A stretch of DNA of 64,000 nt from Bordetella holmesii ATCC 51541 (lineage in GTDB: Bacteria; Pseudomonadota; Gammaproteobacteria; Burkholderiales; Burkholderiaceae_B): NCBI GenBank assembly GCA_000612485.1, contig CP007494.1:2480001-2544000 (forward strand), in the 5' to 3' direction. Below the pieces are notes generated by a model. That model saw nothing but the letters and a program-made list of their open reading frames with translations, had not been told where the DNA came from and did no database searches. The stretch's first letter is position 1; each line of letters begins with the position of its first letter. Below are positions 1 through 9,337 of this stretch, piece by piece. A program made the translations under genes and the position numbers.

Positions 1-186
1 AAGGCGGCATCGATGCAGGATTGGCGGCTGGCGCCCGCTGGGGGCGTCAGCTTCGGAAAACTTAGGCCTAATGCGCCCGAGCTACCGTCAGGTGTAAGCG
101 TGCCAAAGGATCAACTCGATAAGCCGAAACAATGGACCTTTCACACCTGGGTTGATTGCCGTGTTGGTGCCGCGCGGCTACCCTAA
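1..186 (+). CDS. Possible 3' end of an unidentified gene entering from the left edge
   Basis: Frame 1 is open from the window edge for 61 codons and ends at TAA (184-186). I do not recognise the protein; its end is rich in Trp, Lys and Pro. An open frame of this length is common by chance in GC-rich DNA, so this may not be a gene. From 187 to the start codon at 432 I see no gene. That stretch becomes AT-rich around 240-300, where a promoter for the lipoprotein gene could lie, but I cannot point to convincing -35 and -10 boxes. Confidence 0.2.
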   Translation, partial: KAASMQDWRLAPAGGVSFGKLRPNAPELPSGVSVPKDQLDKPKQWTFHTWVDCRVGAARLP

Positions 187-431
187 ATTGGCTGCCACTC
201 GGGCGCCTGGGTCGCGTTGCGGCTGCACAGAAATCTAGCCAACCTTATCGATGCTATATCTAAGTAATTGTTTTGTCAAGTATTGTTGTGACATCGCGCT
301 TACGTTCGCAACAAAGTCCCCCACGGCCCAAAGATGGGGACGGGTTGGGCTAAGCTTTGAGTTCGTCATTTGATAGGTCTGCCTGTTTGTTGATCTCGGT
401 CCTGTCTCCTTTGGTGCGCCGTCTGGCCCGC

Positions 432-1175
432 ATGTTGGCCGGGAGCTATGGGCTGCGCGCTGCGCTTATCGTCTCCGTTGCATTGGCCGTGGGGGGCTGC
501 ACTCAGAATGAGCCCCAGGAGCGCGCCGCGCTCATTGCGTGGCTGCAGCAAGACAGCAATGCCGCGCCGGACGCCGGGACGCTCAGGCGCTTTGGTGACT
601 ATCGGCAGCACCATGCGGTCATCGGTGCCTATCTGCAGGTGCAGGCAGGCGCCTCGCACAGCATCGAGCAGGCATTGAGCGAATTGCCTGCGCACAGTGT
701 GCAGGAGGTCGCCTCCCGTCGCGAGCGTTTACTGGTTCTGCGTGCCAGCCTTCATCGCGAACAGCAGCACCTCGAACAGGCGTATCGTCAGGCCGTTTCG
801 CAGCGCAAAGATCTGATGCAGGCGCCGGACCTCAAGGTGGCTTACGATCAGGCCTTTGAGCGGCTGGTGACCCACCCGCAGGCCGTCATGGTGTCTCTGA
901 TGGATCTACTGGAAGAGCCGCTTTCGGTGTCGTTGAAGGTCGCCGATTTTGTTGCTCTGCATCAGGATCAGATCACCGTGGCAGGGCCCGTGACACAGGT
1001 CATGGACCCCACGGTGCGCGATGCGCTCAATGCATTACTGGATACGCTCAACGCGCAGTCGCGCGCTCTGCAGCGCGCCGCCGCGCTCTGTAGGCAGTTG
1101 GAGCTATGTTCGACCGGGCCCGGCGGGGCCTCACCCTCAATGGCGCCCGCGCCGCGTTTTCAGGACGACTTATGA
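432..1175 (+). CDS. DUF3053-type (YiaF-like) lipoprotein
   Basis: This encodes a predicted lipoprotein of about 247 residues. From the ATG at 432 there is a short hydrophobic signal segment ending in the lipobox LAVGGC, so the mature protein should start at that Cys and sit in an envelope membrane. After it comes an alpha-helical region beginning ERAALIAWLQ that resembles E. coli YiaF (DUF3053), whose function is unknown to me. The frame stays open upstream to a TTG at 357, but 432 puts the signal peptide at the N-terminus. The stop overlaps the next gene's start (ATGA at 1172-1175), suggesting co-translation. Confidence 0.65.
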   Translation: MLAGSYGLRAALIVSVALAVGGCTQNEPQERAALIAWLQQDSNAAPDAGTLRRFGDYRQHHAVIGAYLQVQAGASHSIEQALSELPAHSVQEVASRRERLLVLRASLHREQQHLEQAYRQAVSQRKDLMQAPDLKVAYDQAFERLVTHPQAVMVSLMDLLEEPLSVSLKVADFVALHQDQITVAGPVTQVMDPTVRDALNALLDTLNAQSRALQRAAALCRQLELCSTGPGGASPSMAPAPRFQDDL

Positions 1176-2278
1176 CGCAATCGCCACCCATGCATAATCG
1201 GACGTTTATCGCCCTGTTGATCATCGTGACCCTTGCCTTTCTCTGGCTGCTCTGGCCATTTTTTGGCGCGGTGTTCTGGGGCACGATTCTTGCCATTATT
1301 TTCTCCCCCTTGCATCGGAAGCTGGCGCGCCGGATGGCGCCACGCACGACGTTGGCCGCGCTGCTGTCGTTGGGGCTGGTACTGCTGGTCGTGATCATTC
1401 CTCTGATCCTCATCACCGGATCCCTTGTCCAGGAAGGGGCCAGCCTCTATGAGCGCATGCATTCCGGGTCGCTGAATTTCGGTACTTACTTTCAGCAGAT
1501 CATGGATGCGATGCCGCCAATCGTGCATGATCTATTGGCGCGTTTCGACCTGAACGACCTGGGCAGCATTCAGGAAAAACTGTCGGCGGGAGCGATGCAG
1601 TTGAGCCAGTTCGTGGCGACGCAAGTGGTCAATATTGGTCAGGATACGGCGCAATTTCTGATCAGCTTTGGCGTAATGCTGTATTTGCTGTTTTTTCTTC
1701 TGCGCGACGGCTCGCGACTTTCGCGCCGACTGCGGCGTGCTGTGCCGATGGATGAGGGCTACAAGCAGCATCTGTTCCGCAAGTTCACCACCGTGGTGCG
1801 TGCGACCGTCAAGGGCAACATTGCGGTGGCCGCGGCTCAGGGAGCGCTGGGCGGCATCATCTTCTGGGTGCTAGGCATTCAAGGGGCATTGCTGTGGGGC
1901 GTCATCATGGGGTTCCTGTCCCTGCTGCCGGCCGTCGGCGCGGGCCTCATCTGGGCGCCGGTGGCGATCTATTTCCTGGTGACTGGCGCCATCTGGCAGG
2001 GTGTCGTGCTGATTCTTTTCAGCGTGCTGATCATCGGCATGGTCGACAATGTTTTGCGTCCGATCCTGGTGGGCAAGGACACCAAACTGCCTGACTATGT
2101 CATCCTGATTTCGACGCTCGGCGGCATGGCCCTGTTTGGCCTGAACGGCTTTGTCATCGGGCCGTTGATTGCTGCGTTGTTCGTGGCGTGCTGGGATCTG
2201 TTTTCTCCGCCCGACCCCGAAAACCTGCCCAAGGACGCGGACAGTTTGCCCGCAGCCGAACCCCGCGGCAAACCCTGA
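1172..2278 (+). CDS. AI-2E family transporter (PerM/YdiK-like permease)
   Basis: This is an inner-membrane permease of 368 residues with the AI-2E transporter family fold: two N-terminal membrane spans, a soluble insertion (roughly residues 70-150), then a cluster of C-terminal spans. Conserved parts seen include the [19 protein letters not shown] stretch and the [11 protein letters not shown] motif typical of the family. Members have been linked to autoinducer-2 or other small-molecule export or to Na+/H+ antiport, so the substrate cannot be assigned. I chose ATG 1172 because it overlaps the upstream stop and leads straight into the first span. The frame is open further upstream to 1106. Confidence 0.8.
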   Translation: MTQSPPMHNRTFIALLIIVTLAFLWLLWPFFGAVFWGTILAIIFSPLHRKLARRMAPRTTLAALLSLGLVLLVVIIPLILITGSLVQEGASLYERMHSGSLNFGTYFQQIMDAMPPIVHDLLARFDLNDLGSIQEKLSAGAMQLSQFVATQVVNIGQDTAQFLISFGVMLYLLFFLLRDGSRLSRRLRRAVPMDEGYKQHLFRKFTTVVRATVKGNIAVAAAQGALGGIIFWVLGIQGALLWGVIMGFLSLLPAVGAGLIWAPVAIYFLVTGAIWQGVVLILFSVLIIGMVDNVLRPILVGKDTKLPDYVILISTLGGMALFGLNGFVIGPLIAALFVACWDLFSPPDPENLPKDADSLPAAEPRGKP

Positions 2279-2334
2279 ATCGGCCGCGCCAGGGCCATGG
2301 CCGCTTGGGGCGCGGCCATGCCAAGGAGACTCGC

Positions 2335-2921
2335 ATGACAGCCATTGCCAGTGATATCCAACTGCGCCCTTTGGAGCGCGGTGACCTGCATTTCGTGCAT
2401 GCGCTCAACAACAACGACGCGATCATGCGCTACTGGTTCGAGGAGCCCTACGAGGCTTATGACGAACTGATGGCGCTCTATGACAGGCACATCCACGACC
2501 AGTTCGAGCGCCGTTTCATCGTGCAGCGTGAGGCCGGCCAGATGGTGGGTCTGGTCGAACTGGTCGAAATCAACCATATCCACCGGCGCGCCGAGTTCCA
2601 GATCATCATCGCACCGGGTTTTCAGGGGCACGGCTATGCCAAGGCCGCCACCCGGATTGCCATCGGGTAGGCCTTCCGGGTGCTGAACTTGCACAAGGTT
2701 TATCTGGTCGTCGACAAGCAGAATGAGGCCGCCGTTCACATCTATCAGGCCTGCGGTTTCTCGGTGGAAGGTGAGCTGCGCGAGGAATTTTTTCCAATGG
2801 ACGTTATCGCGATGCTTACCGGATGAGTCTGCTGCAGTCTGAGTATCTGAGTACATATGGCAGCATTCCTGAGCATGCATCGGTGCTGCGCGATTGGCAG
2901 CCCCAGATTGACGGCGAGTGA
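2335..2921 (+). pseudogene. speG: Spermidine N1-acetyltransferase, inactivated (TAG plus frameshift)
   Basis: The translation aligns almost end to end with E. coli SpeG, a GNAT enzyme that acetylates spermidine and spermine: [11 protein letters not shown] near the start, [34 protein letters not shown] (acetyl-CoA loop) and [18 protein letters not shown] good ribosome-binding site (AAGGAG, 2323-2328) precedes ATG 2335. Two lesions are visible. An in-frame TAG at 2668-2670 falls where SpeG has Tyr. A run of six T at 2788-2793 lacks one base; restoring it gives the rest of the enzyme, ending at TGA 2919-2921. Product loss is near certain unless both lesions are sequencing errors. Confidence 0.88.
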
Positions 2922-2951
2922 GGTTTGGCGCCGTGCTGGCCGCAGCCATGT

Positions 2952-4310
2952 TTAATCGGCCAGTACACAGGTATTGCGCCCGCGTGCTTTGGCTGCATAG
3001 AGTGCATCGTCGGCGCGCTTGAGCAGGCGCTGATAGTCGGGATGGCCATCGTGGGTGGCCACCCCCACGCTCATTGTGACTCGCTTTTGTGAGCCGTCAG
3101 GCAGCAAAAGCGCCTTGTCCTGCAGGCGTTGGCGCAGATTCTCGGCTACGTGCTGTGCCTGTGTCGAGTCGGCGTCCACCAGTACCACCAGGAATTCCTC
3201 CCCGCCCAGCCTGAATGTGTAGTCGCCGCCGCGGCTGTACGTGGATACGAGCGCGGCGACCTGTTGCAACACGACGTCGCCGGCATCATGGCCATATTCA
3301 TCATTGACGGTTTTGAAGTAATCGATGTCCACCATCAGCACCGACAATGGCGAGTCGGTTTTGCGGGCATAAGACACCTCCTTGCTCATGACGACATGCA
3401 GGAATTTTCGGTTCAGCAAGTAGGTCAGCGTGTCTCTGCCGGAGTCCAGGTGATTGGCTTTCTCGAACAGGGCGTCGACGAGGTAGGCCAGGGTCCTGGT
3501 GGCTTCACGTACGGCGTGCAATAGCCGCAGACGGTCCTGTGGGTCGTCGCTCTCATCGAGCAGCCTGTCGATCGCCTCGATCTGCAACCGTGCCTGCGTG
3601 GTCTCCTGGGCGCCTTCGAAAGCATGTGCGGCCTTGTGCGTGAACCATAGCCCAAACTCGGATTTTCGCAGCCGGGGAAGCATTGCCCGGCTGTCGCCGA
3701 CCGACAGGCCGAACAACAACTGGTTCTCCCAATCCAGCAGGGCGGCGCGTTGACGTTCCTTTTCTGTGCCCACATTTTGAGACAGGCTGAGCAAACGATA
3801 GCCTTCTTCGGCGCGCGCATTGCGATCGTGCGAGTTGGCGTAGGCGAGCGACATCATCTCGATGGAGAACAGCATGATCTCGCCCAGATAGTCAGCCAGT
3901 GGCCAGCGCAACGTCTGCGGAACATCGTCGTCGTGAGCCACGCCGGCCCGCAGGTGATTGATCAGCATGCGGGTGCCCTGCATCACGAGATAGAAGGGGA
4001 TGTCTATGCGCGCGTGCACCTCACCCACGCGCTGCTGAAACGTGACGGCACTCGCATAGTCATGATGAACTGCTGCGCCGAACACCGTTCGGAGCCAGCT
4101 TTGCAATGAGGCGTGCAGTTTCTGGTGGACGAGTTGGTCAGATAGAAAATAGGCGGCCGCCTCGTCGGCCAGCATGGTCTCGTAGAAGGCAGTGGCAAGC
4201 TCGCCAGCCTGTCTGTCGATGCGCTCAAGGGCCAGGTGGATGACTTCGGCGGGGTACGGCGCGCAGATTTTTTTCCAGCGCGCCACGAACATATCGGTGT
4301 GGAGTTTCAA
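2952..4310 (-). CDS. Globin-coupled diguanylate cyclase (BpeGReg/DosC-like)
   Basis: A 452-residue cytosolic haem sensor that makes cyclic-di-GMP from two GTP. Residues 1-160 form a sensor globin: Tyr43 and His99 sit where the distal Tyr and proximal haem-ligand His are placed in BpeGReg of B. pertussis and YddV/DosC of E. coli. A helical middle segment (about 165-290) links to a GGDEF domain. The active-site loop reads GGEEF at 369-373, and an RGGD inhibitory I-site lies five residues before it (360-363), so product inhibition is expected. It converges on speG and has no operon partner. Oxygen-regulated control of biofilm formation is inferred from the B. pertussis homologue. Confidence 0.9.
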   Translation of the reverse strand: MKLHTDMFVARWKKICAPYPAEVIHLALERIDRQAGELATAFYETMLADEAAAYFLSDQLVHQKLHASLQSWLRTVFGAAVHHDYASAVTFQQRVGEVHARIDIPFYLVMQGTRMLINHLRAGVAHDDDVPQTLRWPLADYLGEIMLFSIEMMSLAYANSHDRNARAEEGYRLLSLSQNVGTEKERQRAALLDWENQLLFGLSVGDSRAMLPRLRKSEFGLWFTHKAAHAFEGAQETTQARLQIEAIDRLLDESDDPQDRLRLLHAVREATRTLAYLVDALFEKANHLDSGRDTLTYLLNRKFLHVVMSKEVSYARKTDSPLSVLMVDIDYFKTVNDEYGHDAGDVVLQQVAALVSTYSRGGDYTFRLGGEEFLVVLVDADSTQAQHVAENLRQRLQDKALLLPDGSQKRVTMSVGVATHDGHPDYQRLLKRADDALYAAKARGRNTCVLAD

Positions 4311-4424
4311 GACAGGATACTTAAAGAAGAAAAGACGGCGCTTTTCAGGCCGTGGCTAGCAGAGCAGCCCGGTTGCGACTGCCGCGGGGCTTCTCCACAT
4401 GATGTGCCGATCGCCGATCGAGGC

Positions 4425-4623
4425 TTACTGCGGCTGTAGTTTGCCCAGGATAAAGCCGTCGACCTGGGCCAGGCGGCCTCGCCACAGCGTCGGTTGCAGG
4501 CTGATCGGCTCGCCATCTGTGGTGAAGAAGAGCGCATCGCTCAAGTGGATGTAGTTGGGCCGTGGATCGACAGGTTGAGGCTGCCGGAAGACATCACCCA
4601 GTTCGGCCAGGGTAGTGCGCACG
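4425..4623 (-). pseudogene. 3' remnant of an unidentified gene cut by an IS element
   Basis: On the minus strand a frame runs from the IS boundary at 4623/4624 for about 65 codons to a stop at 4425. It contains NYIHLSDALFF and GRLAQVDGFILGKL, and the last residues are LQPQ. The upstream part is missing because IS407-group copy A begins exactly there, so this is the C-terminal remainder of a longer gene. I do not recognise the family. The GTG in the first codons is not a credible native start, since no ribosome-binding site is present inside the IS end. Confidence 0.5.
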
Positions 4624-5820
4624 TGACCTGCCCCCAGATTTAGTACGGCACCGACATAGAGCCCAGGGGTAAAAGACCTTCTTTCTGATGAGCCTGCACG
4701 AATTGCGCCGGCGTTAAATATCCGAGCGCGCTGTGAGGCCGATCGGTGTTGTACTCGACTCGCCAGTTTTCGATCAAGCTTTTAGCCTGTCGCAGGGACA
4801 AGAACCAGTGCTCGTTAAGGCATTCGTCGCGGAACTTGCCGTTGAAACTTTCGATATAAGCGTTCTCCACCGGCTTACCCGGCCGAATAAACGACAGCTT
4901 TACGCCTGCTTGGTAGGCCCAGGCGTCCAAGGCTCTTCCGGCGAACTCTGGCCCGTTGTCCACGGTAATAGATCGCGGCAGGCCACGCATCTCCGCCAGC
5001 CGTTGCAGCACCATGGCAACACGCAGTCCCGGCAACGACGTATCGACCTCGATGGCCAGGCATTCGCGAGTGTAGTCATCGACGATAGTCAAACAGCGGA
5101 ATCGGCGGCCATAGGCTAGGCCGTCGGCCACAAAGTCCATTGACCAACTCTGATTCGGCGCGATTGCCGCTGGGCGAACCACGCGCTCGGTCGCCGCGAT
5201 TCGCTTACGCTTTCGTTTTCGCACGCTTAACCCTGCCAGACTGTACAGCCGCCAGATTCGCTTGTGATTTGCTTGCCAGCCTTCGCGACGTAAGAGCACA
5301 TGGATCCTCCGATAGCCGTAGCGTCGTTTCGCCACTGCCATCTCTTTCATGCGCTCGGTCAGCGCAGCATCGCCTGAGCGTGTGCTCTCGTAGGCAAACA
5401 GCGACCGCGAAATTCCTACCAGCCCACAGGCCCGGGTAACACCCATGCTGCGCTCGGTCATTAATGTCCTGACCGCCTCGCGTTTGGCCTGCGGGCTGAC
5501 TACTTTCGGCTTAGCAGATCCTGAAGCGCCGCCTTGTCCAGCATCGACTCGGCCAACAGCTTCTTGAGCTTGTTGTTCTCCTGCTCCAGCTCCTTGAGCC
5601 TCTGAGCGTCCGACACCGTCATGCCACCGAACTTCGCCTTCCAGTTGTAGTACGTTGCCTCGGAGATTCCGTGCTTGCGGCACAACTCTGCGGGCTTGGC
5701 ACCTGCATCGGCTTCCTTGAGCACGCCGATGATTTGCTCTTCCGTAAATCGTTTCTTCATTGCCATTCCTTTGGGAACGGACTCTACATCGATTTCGTAC
5801 TAATCACGGGGAGCAGGTCA
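4624..5820 (-). mobile_element. IS3-family (IS407 group) insertion sequence, copy A
   Basis: A complete 1197-bp element. The ends are imperfect inverted repeats: TGACCTGCCCCCAGATTTAG at the left and, on the minus strand at the right end, TGACCTGCTCCCCGTGATTA. It carries orfA and orfB on the minus strand. Its sequence agrees with copy B (34036-35232) and, apart from a two-base insertion, with copy C (50778-51976). The four bases outside the ends are CACG on the left and AGAG on the right, so there is no target duplication. It lies against an IS30 remnant on one side and a truncated gene on the other. Confidence 0.92.
4640..5766 (-). CDS. IS407-group transposase OrfAB (copy A)
   Basis: OrfA (5500-5766, 88 residues, starting MAMKKRFTEEQIIGVLKEAD) holds the helix-turn-helix (ATYYNWKAKFGG) and a leucine-rich coiled coil (EQENNKLKKLLAES). 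OrfB follows in the -1 frame, down to 4640, with the rve integrase core: Asp in SMDFVADG, Asp in TVDNGPEF and Glu in ENAYIESFNGKFRDE make the DDE triad. As in other IS3 elements the active protein is probably an OrfAB fusion made by -1 frameshifting near the end of orfA. This copy shows no disabling change. Confidence 0.88.
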
Positions 5821-6408
5821 AGAGGAATTAAAAAACACTTGCGAACGCAGCGTATGTTCCGCCATGCCAGACTGCACCATGCTGCCGTGTCAGGTGGCAT
5901 TCCTGAATCCATTTCTATTCACGCCCGTCCAGCAGAGATTGCAGACCGCGCATTGCCGGGACACTGGGAGGGTGATCTCATTTCGGGAACAAATAAAAGT
6001 GTTATTGCCACGATCGTAGACCGAAGCACACGATTTACCGTGCTTTGTAAGATCAACGATAAGCGGGCCGAAACCGTCACCCAAGCTCTTGTCGAGCAGA
6101 TGCGCCAGCTCCCCACGCAACTCAGGCAAAGCCTTACCTGGGATCGTGGAGCTGAGTTGTCAGCGCACAGACGTTTTAGTATGGAGACTAATATGGCCGT
6201 TTACTTCTGTGATCCGGGCTGCCCTTGGCAACGAGGAACCAACGAAAATACGAACGGCTTGCTACGTCAATATTTCCCTAAAAAAACCAGCTTGGCCAAC
6301 TATACCCAGGACGACCTCAACGAAGTCGCCACCAAGCTAAACAACCGCCCCAGAAAGACGTTAGGGTTCAAAACCCCGGCCGAAGCGTTAGACGAACTGT
6401 TGCACTGA
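5821..6408 (+). pseudogene. IS30-family transposase, N-terminally truncated
   Basis: From the edge of IS407-group copy A the plus strand encodes about 195 residues of an IS30-type DDE transposase. Visible motifs are ALPGHWEGDLI (first catalytic Asp), SLTWDRGAE (second Asp), FCDPGCPWQRGTNENTNGLL (Glu) and the C-terminal LNNRPRKTLGFKTPAEAL. It is close to IS1655-like IS30 members. The N-terminal helix-turn-helix region, roughly 120-140 residues, is missing because the IS3 element replaced it. It is less GC-rich than the surrounding DNA. Confidence 0.88.
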
Positions 6409-6449
6409 CCGTCTGAATCCACATCATCGCTTTTGCGGGGGGATTACCA

Positions 6450-6677
6450 TACGGGCTGCGCCAGGAGTTCATCACGCCGCACTGCCCACAGCAAAACGGC
6501 ATGGTCGAGCGTGTGATCCGCACGTTGAAAGAACAATGCGCGCATCGGCGCCGCTTCGAGACCATCCAGCATGCCAGCCGTGTCGTAGGGGACTGGATAC
6601 GCTTTTACAACTACCGGCGCCGGCATCAGGCGCTCGGCATGAAGACCCCGGCTCAGGCATTTGCTTTAGCCGCGTAA
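6450..6677 (+). pseudogene. IS3-family transposase OrfB, C-terminal remnant
   Basis: A 75-codon open stretch ending TAA (6675-6677) encodes the last part of an IS3-type integrase core. The motif EFITPHCPQQNGMVERVIRT contains the catalytic Glu, followed by IRFYNYRRRHQALGMKTPAQ. It differs from the IS407-group element in this window, so it comes from another IS3 relative. The 41 bases between it and the IS30 remnant are probably leftover IS termini. No start or inverted repeats remain. Confidence 0.8.
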
Positions 6678-6761
6678 CATGAGCAGGTTCTGCTGGGTCA
6701 TTACACATTGAACAACGGTAATGTCAGACGCGATTGCGGAGCGCATAGCGTTTTGCGGAGC

Positions 6762-6792
6762 AAAACAAAAGGCCCTCACCGAAGTGAGAGCC
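6762..6792 (-). terminator. Rho-independent terminator downstream of tRNA-Met
   Basis: On the minus strand GGCTCTCAC-TTCG-GTGAGGGCC is followed by TTTTGTTTTG. The stable stem, UUCG loop and T-rich tail lie just 3' of the tRNA gene. Confidence 0.75.
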
Positions 6793-6803
6793 TTGATATT
6801 CCT

Positions 6804-6880
6804 TGGTGGCGCATCCCTGATTCGAACAGGGGACCTGCGGATTATGATTCCGTCGCTCTAACCGGCTGAGCTAATGCGCC
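6804..6880 (-). tRNA. tRNA-Met (CAT anticodon)
   Basis: Read on the minus strand, the 77-nt gene starts GGCGCATTAGCTCAG and ends TGCGCC-A-CCA with the CCA encoded. The acceptor stem pairs fully, the D-arm (TTAGAGC) and T-arm (GTTCGAATC) are normal, and the anticodon loop centres on CAT. The first base pair is a standard G-C, unlike initiator tRNA, so elongator Met is likely. A lysidine-modified Ile tRNA also has CAT and cannot be excluded by eye. Confidence 0.9.
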
Positions 6881-6995
6881 AATGCGGCTTGTCGCTGCAT
6901 TTCTCGTCTACCCCGCAAAATCTGCGCGATCAACGAAGAACGAAATTCTAGCACAACTAATTTTTTTCGTGCAAGCGACGGCTGCGTTTTTCCGT

Positions 6996-8315
6996 TCAGT
7001 TATCGCGTGCCAGTCGGATGCCACTGAACTGCCAGCGCGCCTCGGGCGGGAAGAAGTTGCGGTAGGTGTTGCGGATGTGGCGTTGCGGGGTCACGCAGGA
7101 TCCACCTCGCAAGACATACTGGTTGCACATGAACTTGCCGTTGTATTCGCCGATGGCGCCTGCGGCCGCGTGAAAGCCGGGGTAGGCGTCATAGGCGCTG
7201 GCCGTCCATTCCCAGACGTCGCCGATGAGTTGCACCGGCCCGCCCGCAACACCGGGCCGCGGTGCGGGGCAGGGGGCGTAGTGTCCGCTTTCAAGCAGGT
7301 TGGCCGTGGCTGCGGGATGGCGGAGCGCGGCGAGTTCCCATTCGGCTTCGCGCGGCAGGCGTACCCGCGACCAACGGGCATAGGCGTCGGCCTCAAAATA
7401 GCTCACGTGGCAGACGGGTGCTTGCAGATCGAGGGGCTGCAGGCCGGCCAGCGTAAATGCCTGCCACTCGTCCTGTTGGCCCTGCCAGTACAGGGGCGCG
7501 CGCCAGCCCTGGGCACATACGGTGTCCCAGCCCTGCGATAGCCAGAGGTCGGGCCGGCGGTAGCCGCCATCGAGCATGAACTGAAGGTACTCGTATTGAG
7601 TGACTAAACGATTGGCCAAATGGAAGGATGGCAGCAGCACGTCATGCGCGGGGCATTCGTTGTCGAACGCGAAACCGTCGCCAGAGTGCCCGATACGGGT
7701 CTGGCCGCCGGCATAGCGGGTCCATCCGGTTGGGGTGGCGGGTGGCAGCGTCAGCCCCGCCGCGGGCAAATAGGCGGGCAGCGCCGGGTTGCAGGATAGC
7801 AAGTGCTTCAGATCAGTCAGGATGAGCTCTTGGTGCTGCTCTTCATGGTTGATGCCCAGCTCCACGATTTGATGCAGCGCGTCATCGCCGGGGTGCTGGG
7901 TCAATAGATTGGCCACCGCGTGTTCGACCTCGTGACGGTAGTCCAGTACCTCTTTGAGGCTGGGGCGAGTAAGCAGTCCCCGCTGCGGGCGGGGATGCCT
8001 GTCTCCCACGGCTTGGTAGTAAGAGTTGAACAGCACACGGTATTGGGGGTGGCGCGCCCGGTACCTGGGATCATGGCGGGCCAGGACAAATGTCTCGAAG
8101 AACCAGGTGGTATGCGCAAGGTGCCATTTGACGGGGCTGCAGTCCGGCATGGATTGCGCCTGGCAGTCCTCCGCCGTAAGCGGGGCGGCCAGAGCTTCGG
8201 TCATTGCGCGCATCTGAAGCAGGCGCGCGGCGGCATCGGCAGGAGCGGCAACCGAGTGCGGATGGGTCAGCGCACAGGTCACGTTGCTGGCGGCGAAGGG
8301 GCGGGCGGACATCAT
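6996..8315 (-). CDS. egtB: Ergothioneine biosynthesis protein EgtB (hercynine sulfoxide synthase)
   Basis: A 439-residue non-haem iron enzyme that joins hercynine to a thiol donor (gamma-glutamylcysteine or cysteine) using O2. The N-terminal DinB-like helical domain carries candidate iron ligands in WHLAHTTWFFE and the HEEQHQE motif (about residue 155). The C-terminal formylglycine-generating-enzyme-like domain has the typical IGDVWEWTASAY and FMCNQYVLRGGSC stretches. The length is normal for the family. It starts ATGATG at 8315, about ten bases after the egtD stop, so the two form an operon transcribed leftwards. Confidence 0.92.
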   Translation of the reverse strand: MMSARPFAASNVTCALTHPHSVAAPADAAARLLQMRAMTEALAAPLTAEDCQAQSMPDCSPVKWHLAHTTWFFETFVLARHDPRYRARHPQYRVLFNSYYQAVGDRHPRPQRGLLTRPSLKEVLDYRHEVEHAVANLLTQHPGDDALHQIVELGINHEEQHQELILTDLKHLLSCNPALPAYLPAAGLTLPPATPTGWTRYAGGQTRIGHSGDGFAFDNECPAHDVLLPSFHLANRLVTQYEYLQFMLDGGYRRPDLWLSQGWDTVCAQGWRAPLYWQGQQDEWQAFTLAGLQPLDLQAPVCHVSYFEADAYARWSRVRLPREAEWELAALRHPAATANLLESGHYAPCPAPRPGVAGGPVQLIGDVWEWTASAYDAYPGFHAAAGAIGEYNGKFMCNQYVLRGGSCVTPQRHIRNTYRNFFPPEARWQFSGIRLARDN

Positions 8316-8324
8316 GGGGTCCTT

Positions 8325-9337
8325 TCAACTGCGCGCGTGATAGACGGTGAACCAGTCGCGTGCATCTGACCAGTGTTGCACGTCGTGGAAGCCGGCCTCA
8401 TGCAGCAAGGCTTCAAAGCCTTCCGTGGTGTATTTGTAGGAGCTTTCGGTGTGTATGGTTTCGCCGGTATTGAACTGTCGGCGTTCGCCGGGCCACTCGA
8501 CCTTCACGTCGTGCAGGGCGCGCAGATGCATTTCAACCCGCTGCCGGGAAGCATCGTAGCGCGCCATGTGCTCCCAGTCGCGGGCGTCGAAATTGCTGTG
8601 CAGGATGTGATTGACGTGCCGCAACAGGTTCAGATTGAACGCTGCGGTCAGGTGCAATGCATCGTCATAAGCCTGCTCGAGGATGTCACGCGGCTTGACA
8701 CGGTCCACGCCGATCAGCGCTTGGGCGCCAAGCCGGGCCATGCTGCGCAGCAGGCCAAGAGCTTGGGGGCGGTCCAGATTGCCGATGCTGGATCCGGGAA
8801 AGAAAATCAGTCGGCCCTCGCGTGCGGTGAGCGGGGGCAGCGTCAGGCCGGCGGCGAAATCCTGCTCGATGGGCAGGATGTCCAGTCGGGGATGGCTACG
8901 CTTCAGACGCTGCACGGCCTGACGTAGATAGTCGACAGAAATATCCACCGGCATGTAGCACTGCGGTTGTAGGGCGGGTAGTAGTTTCTCCGCCTTGGCG
9001 CAGTCGCCCGCTCCAAGATCGATGAGTGTGCGTACGGTGCCGGCCCGCTGCGCGATGGCTGCGCCATGCTCCGACAATATTTCTGCCTCGCAGCGGGTGG
9101 GGTAATACTCCGGCAGTAGCGTGATGGCGCTGAACAACGTCGAGCCCAGCCCGTCATAGAGATACTTGGGTTCGATGGAAGCGCGGCAAGCAAGCAGACC
9201 GGCTTGCAGGGCGAGGTGGCCGTCGGCGGGCTCTTGGGTGGCGCGTTGATTGATCAGCCGCAGGTGGGCTGAGTGAGTGCCGCCGGTTTTGATCAGGGGC
9301 GGCCTTGAGTGCTGCGGGTGCTTCTGTGGGGGGCCAT
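8325..9337 (-). pseudogene. egtD: L-histidine N-alpha-methyltransferase EgtD with a disrupted N-terminus
   Basis: EgtD trimethylates histidine with SAM to give hercynine, the substrate of EgtB. The body from about 9290 down to 8325 is convincing: KYLYDGLGSTLFSAITLLPE, YYPTRCEAEIL, LIDLGAGDCAKAEKLL (SAM site) and the C-terminal TESSYKYTTEGFEALL. Its frame has no ATG upstream. The best start, ATG at 9337 with AAGGG seven bases before it, reads MAP and is out of frame. Removing one base from each of two short C runs (G on the plus strand, 9328-9333 and 9296-9299) joins that start to the EgtD frame as MAPTEAPAALKAA-LIKTGG. Either the gene is frameshifted or translation begins at an internal TTG (9137) that would drop about 65 residues. 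Confidence 0.65.

Noticed and set aside
4425..6680. Genomic island integrated at tRNA-Met
   Set aside because: No integrase, no repeat of the tRNA 3' end and no cargo; only IS fragments are present.
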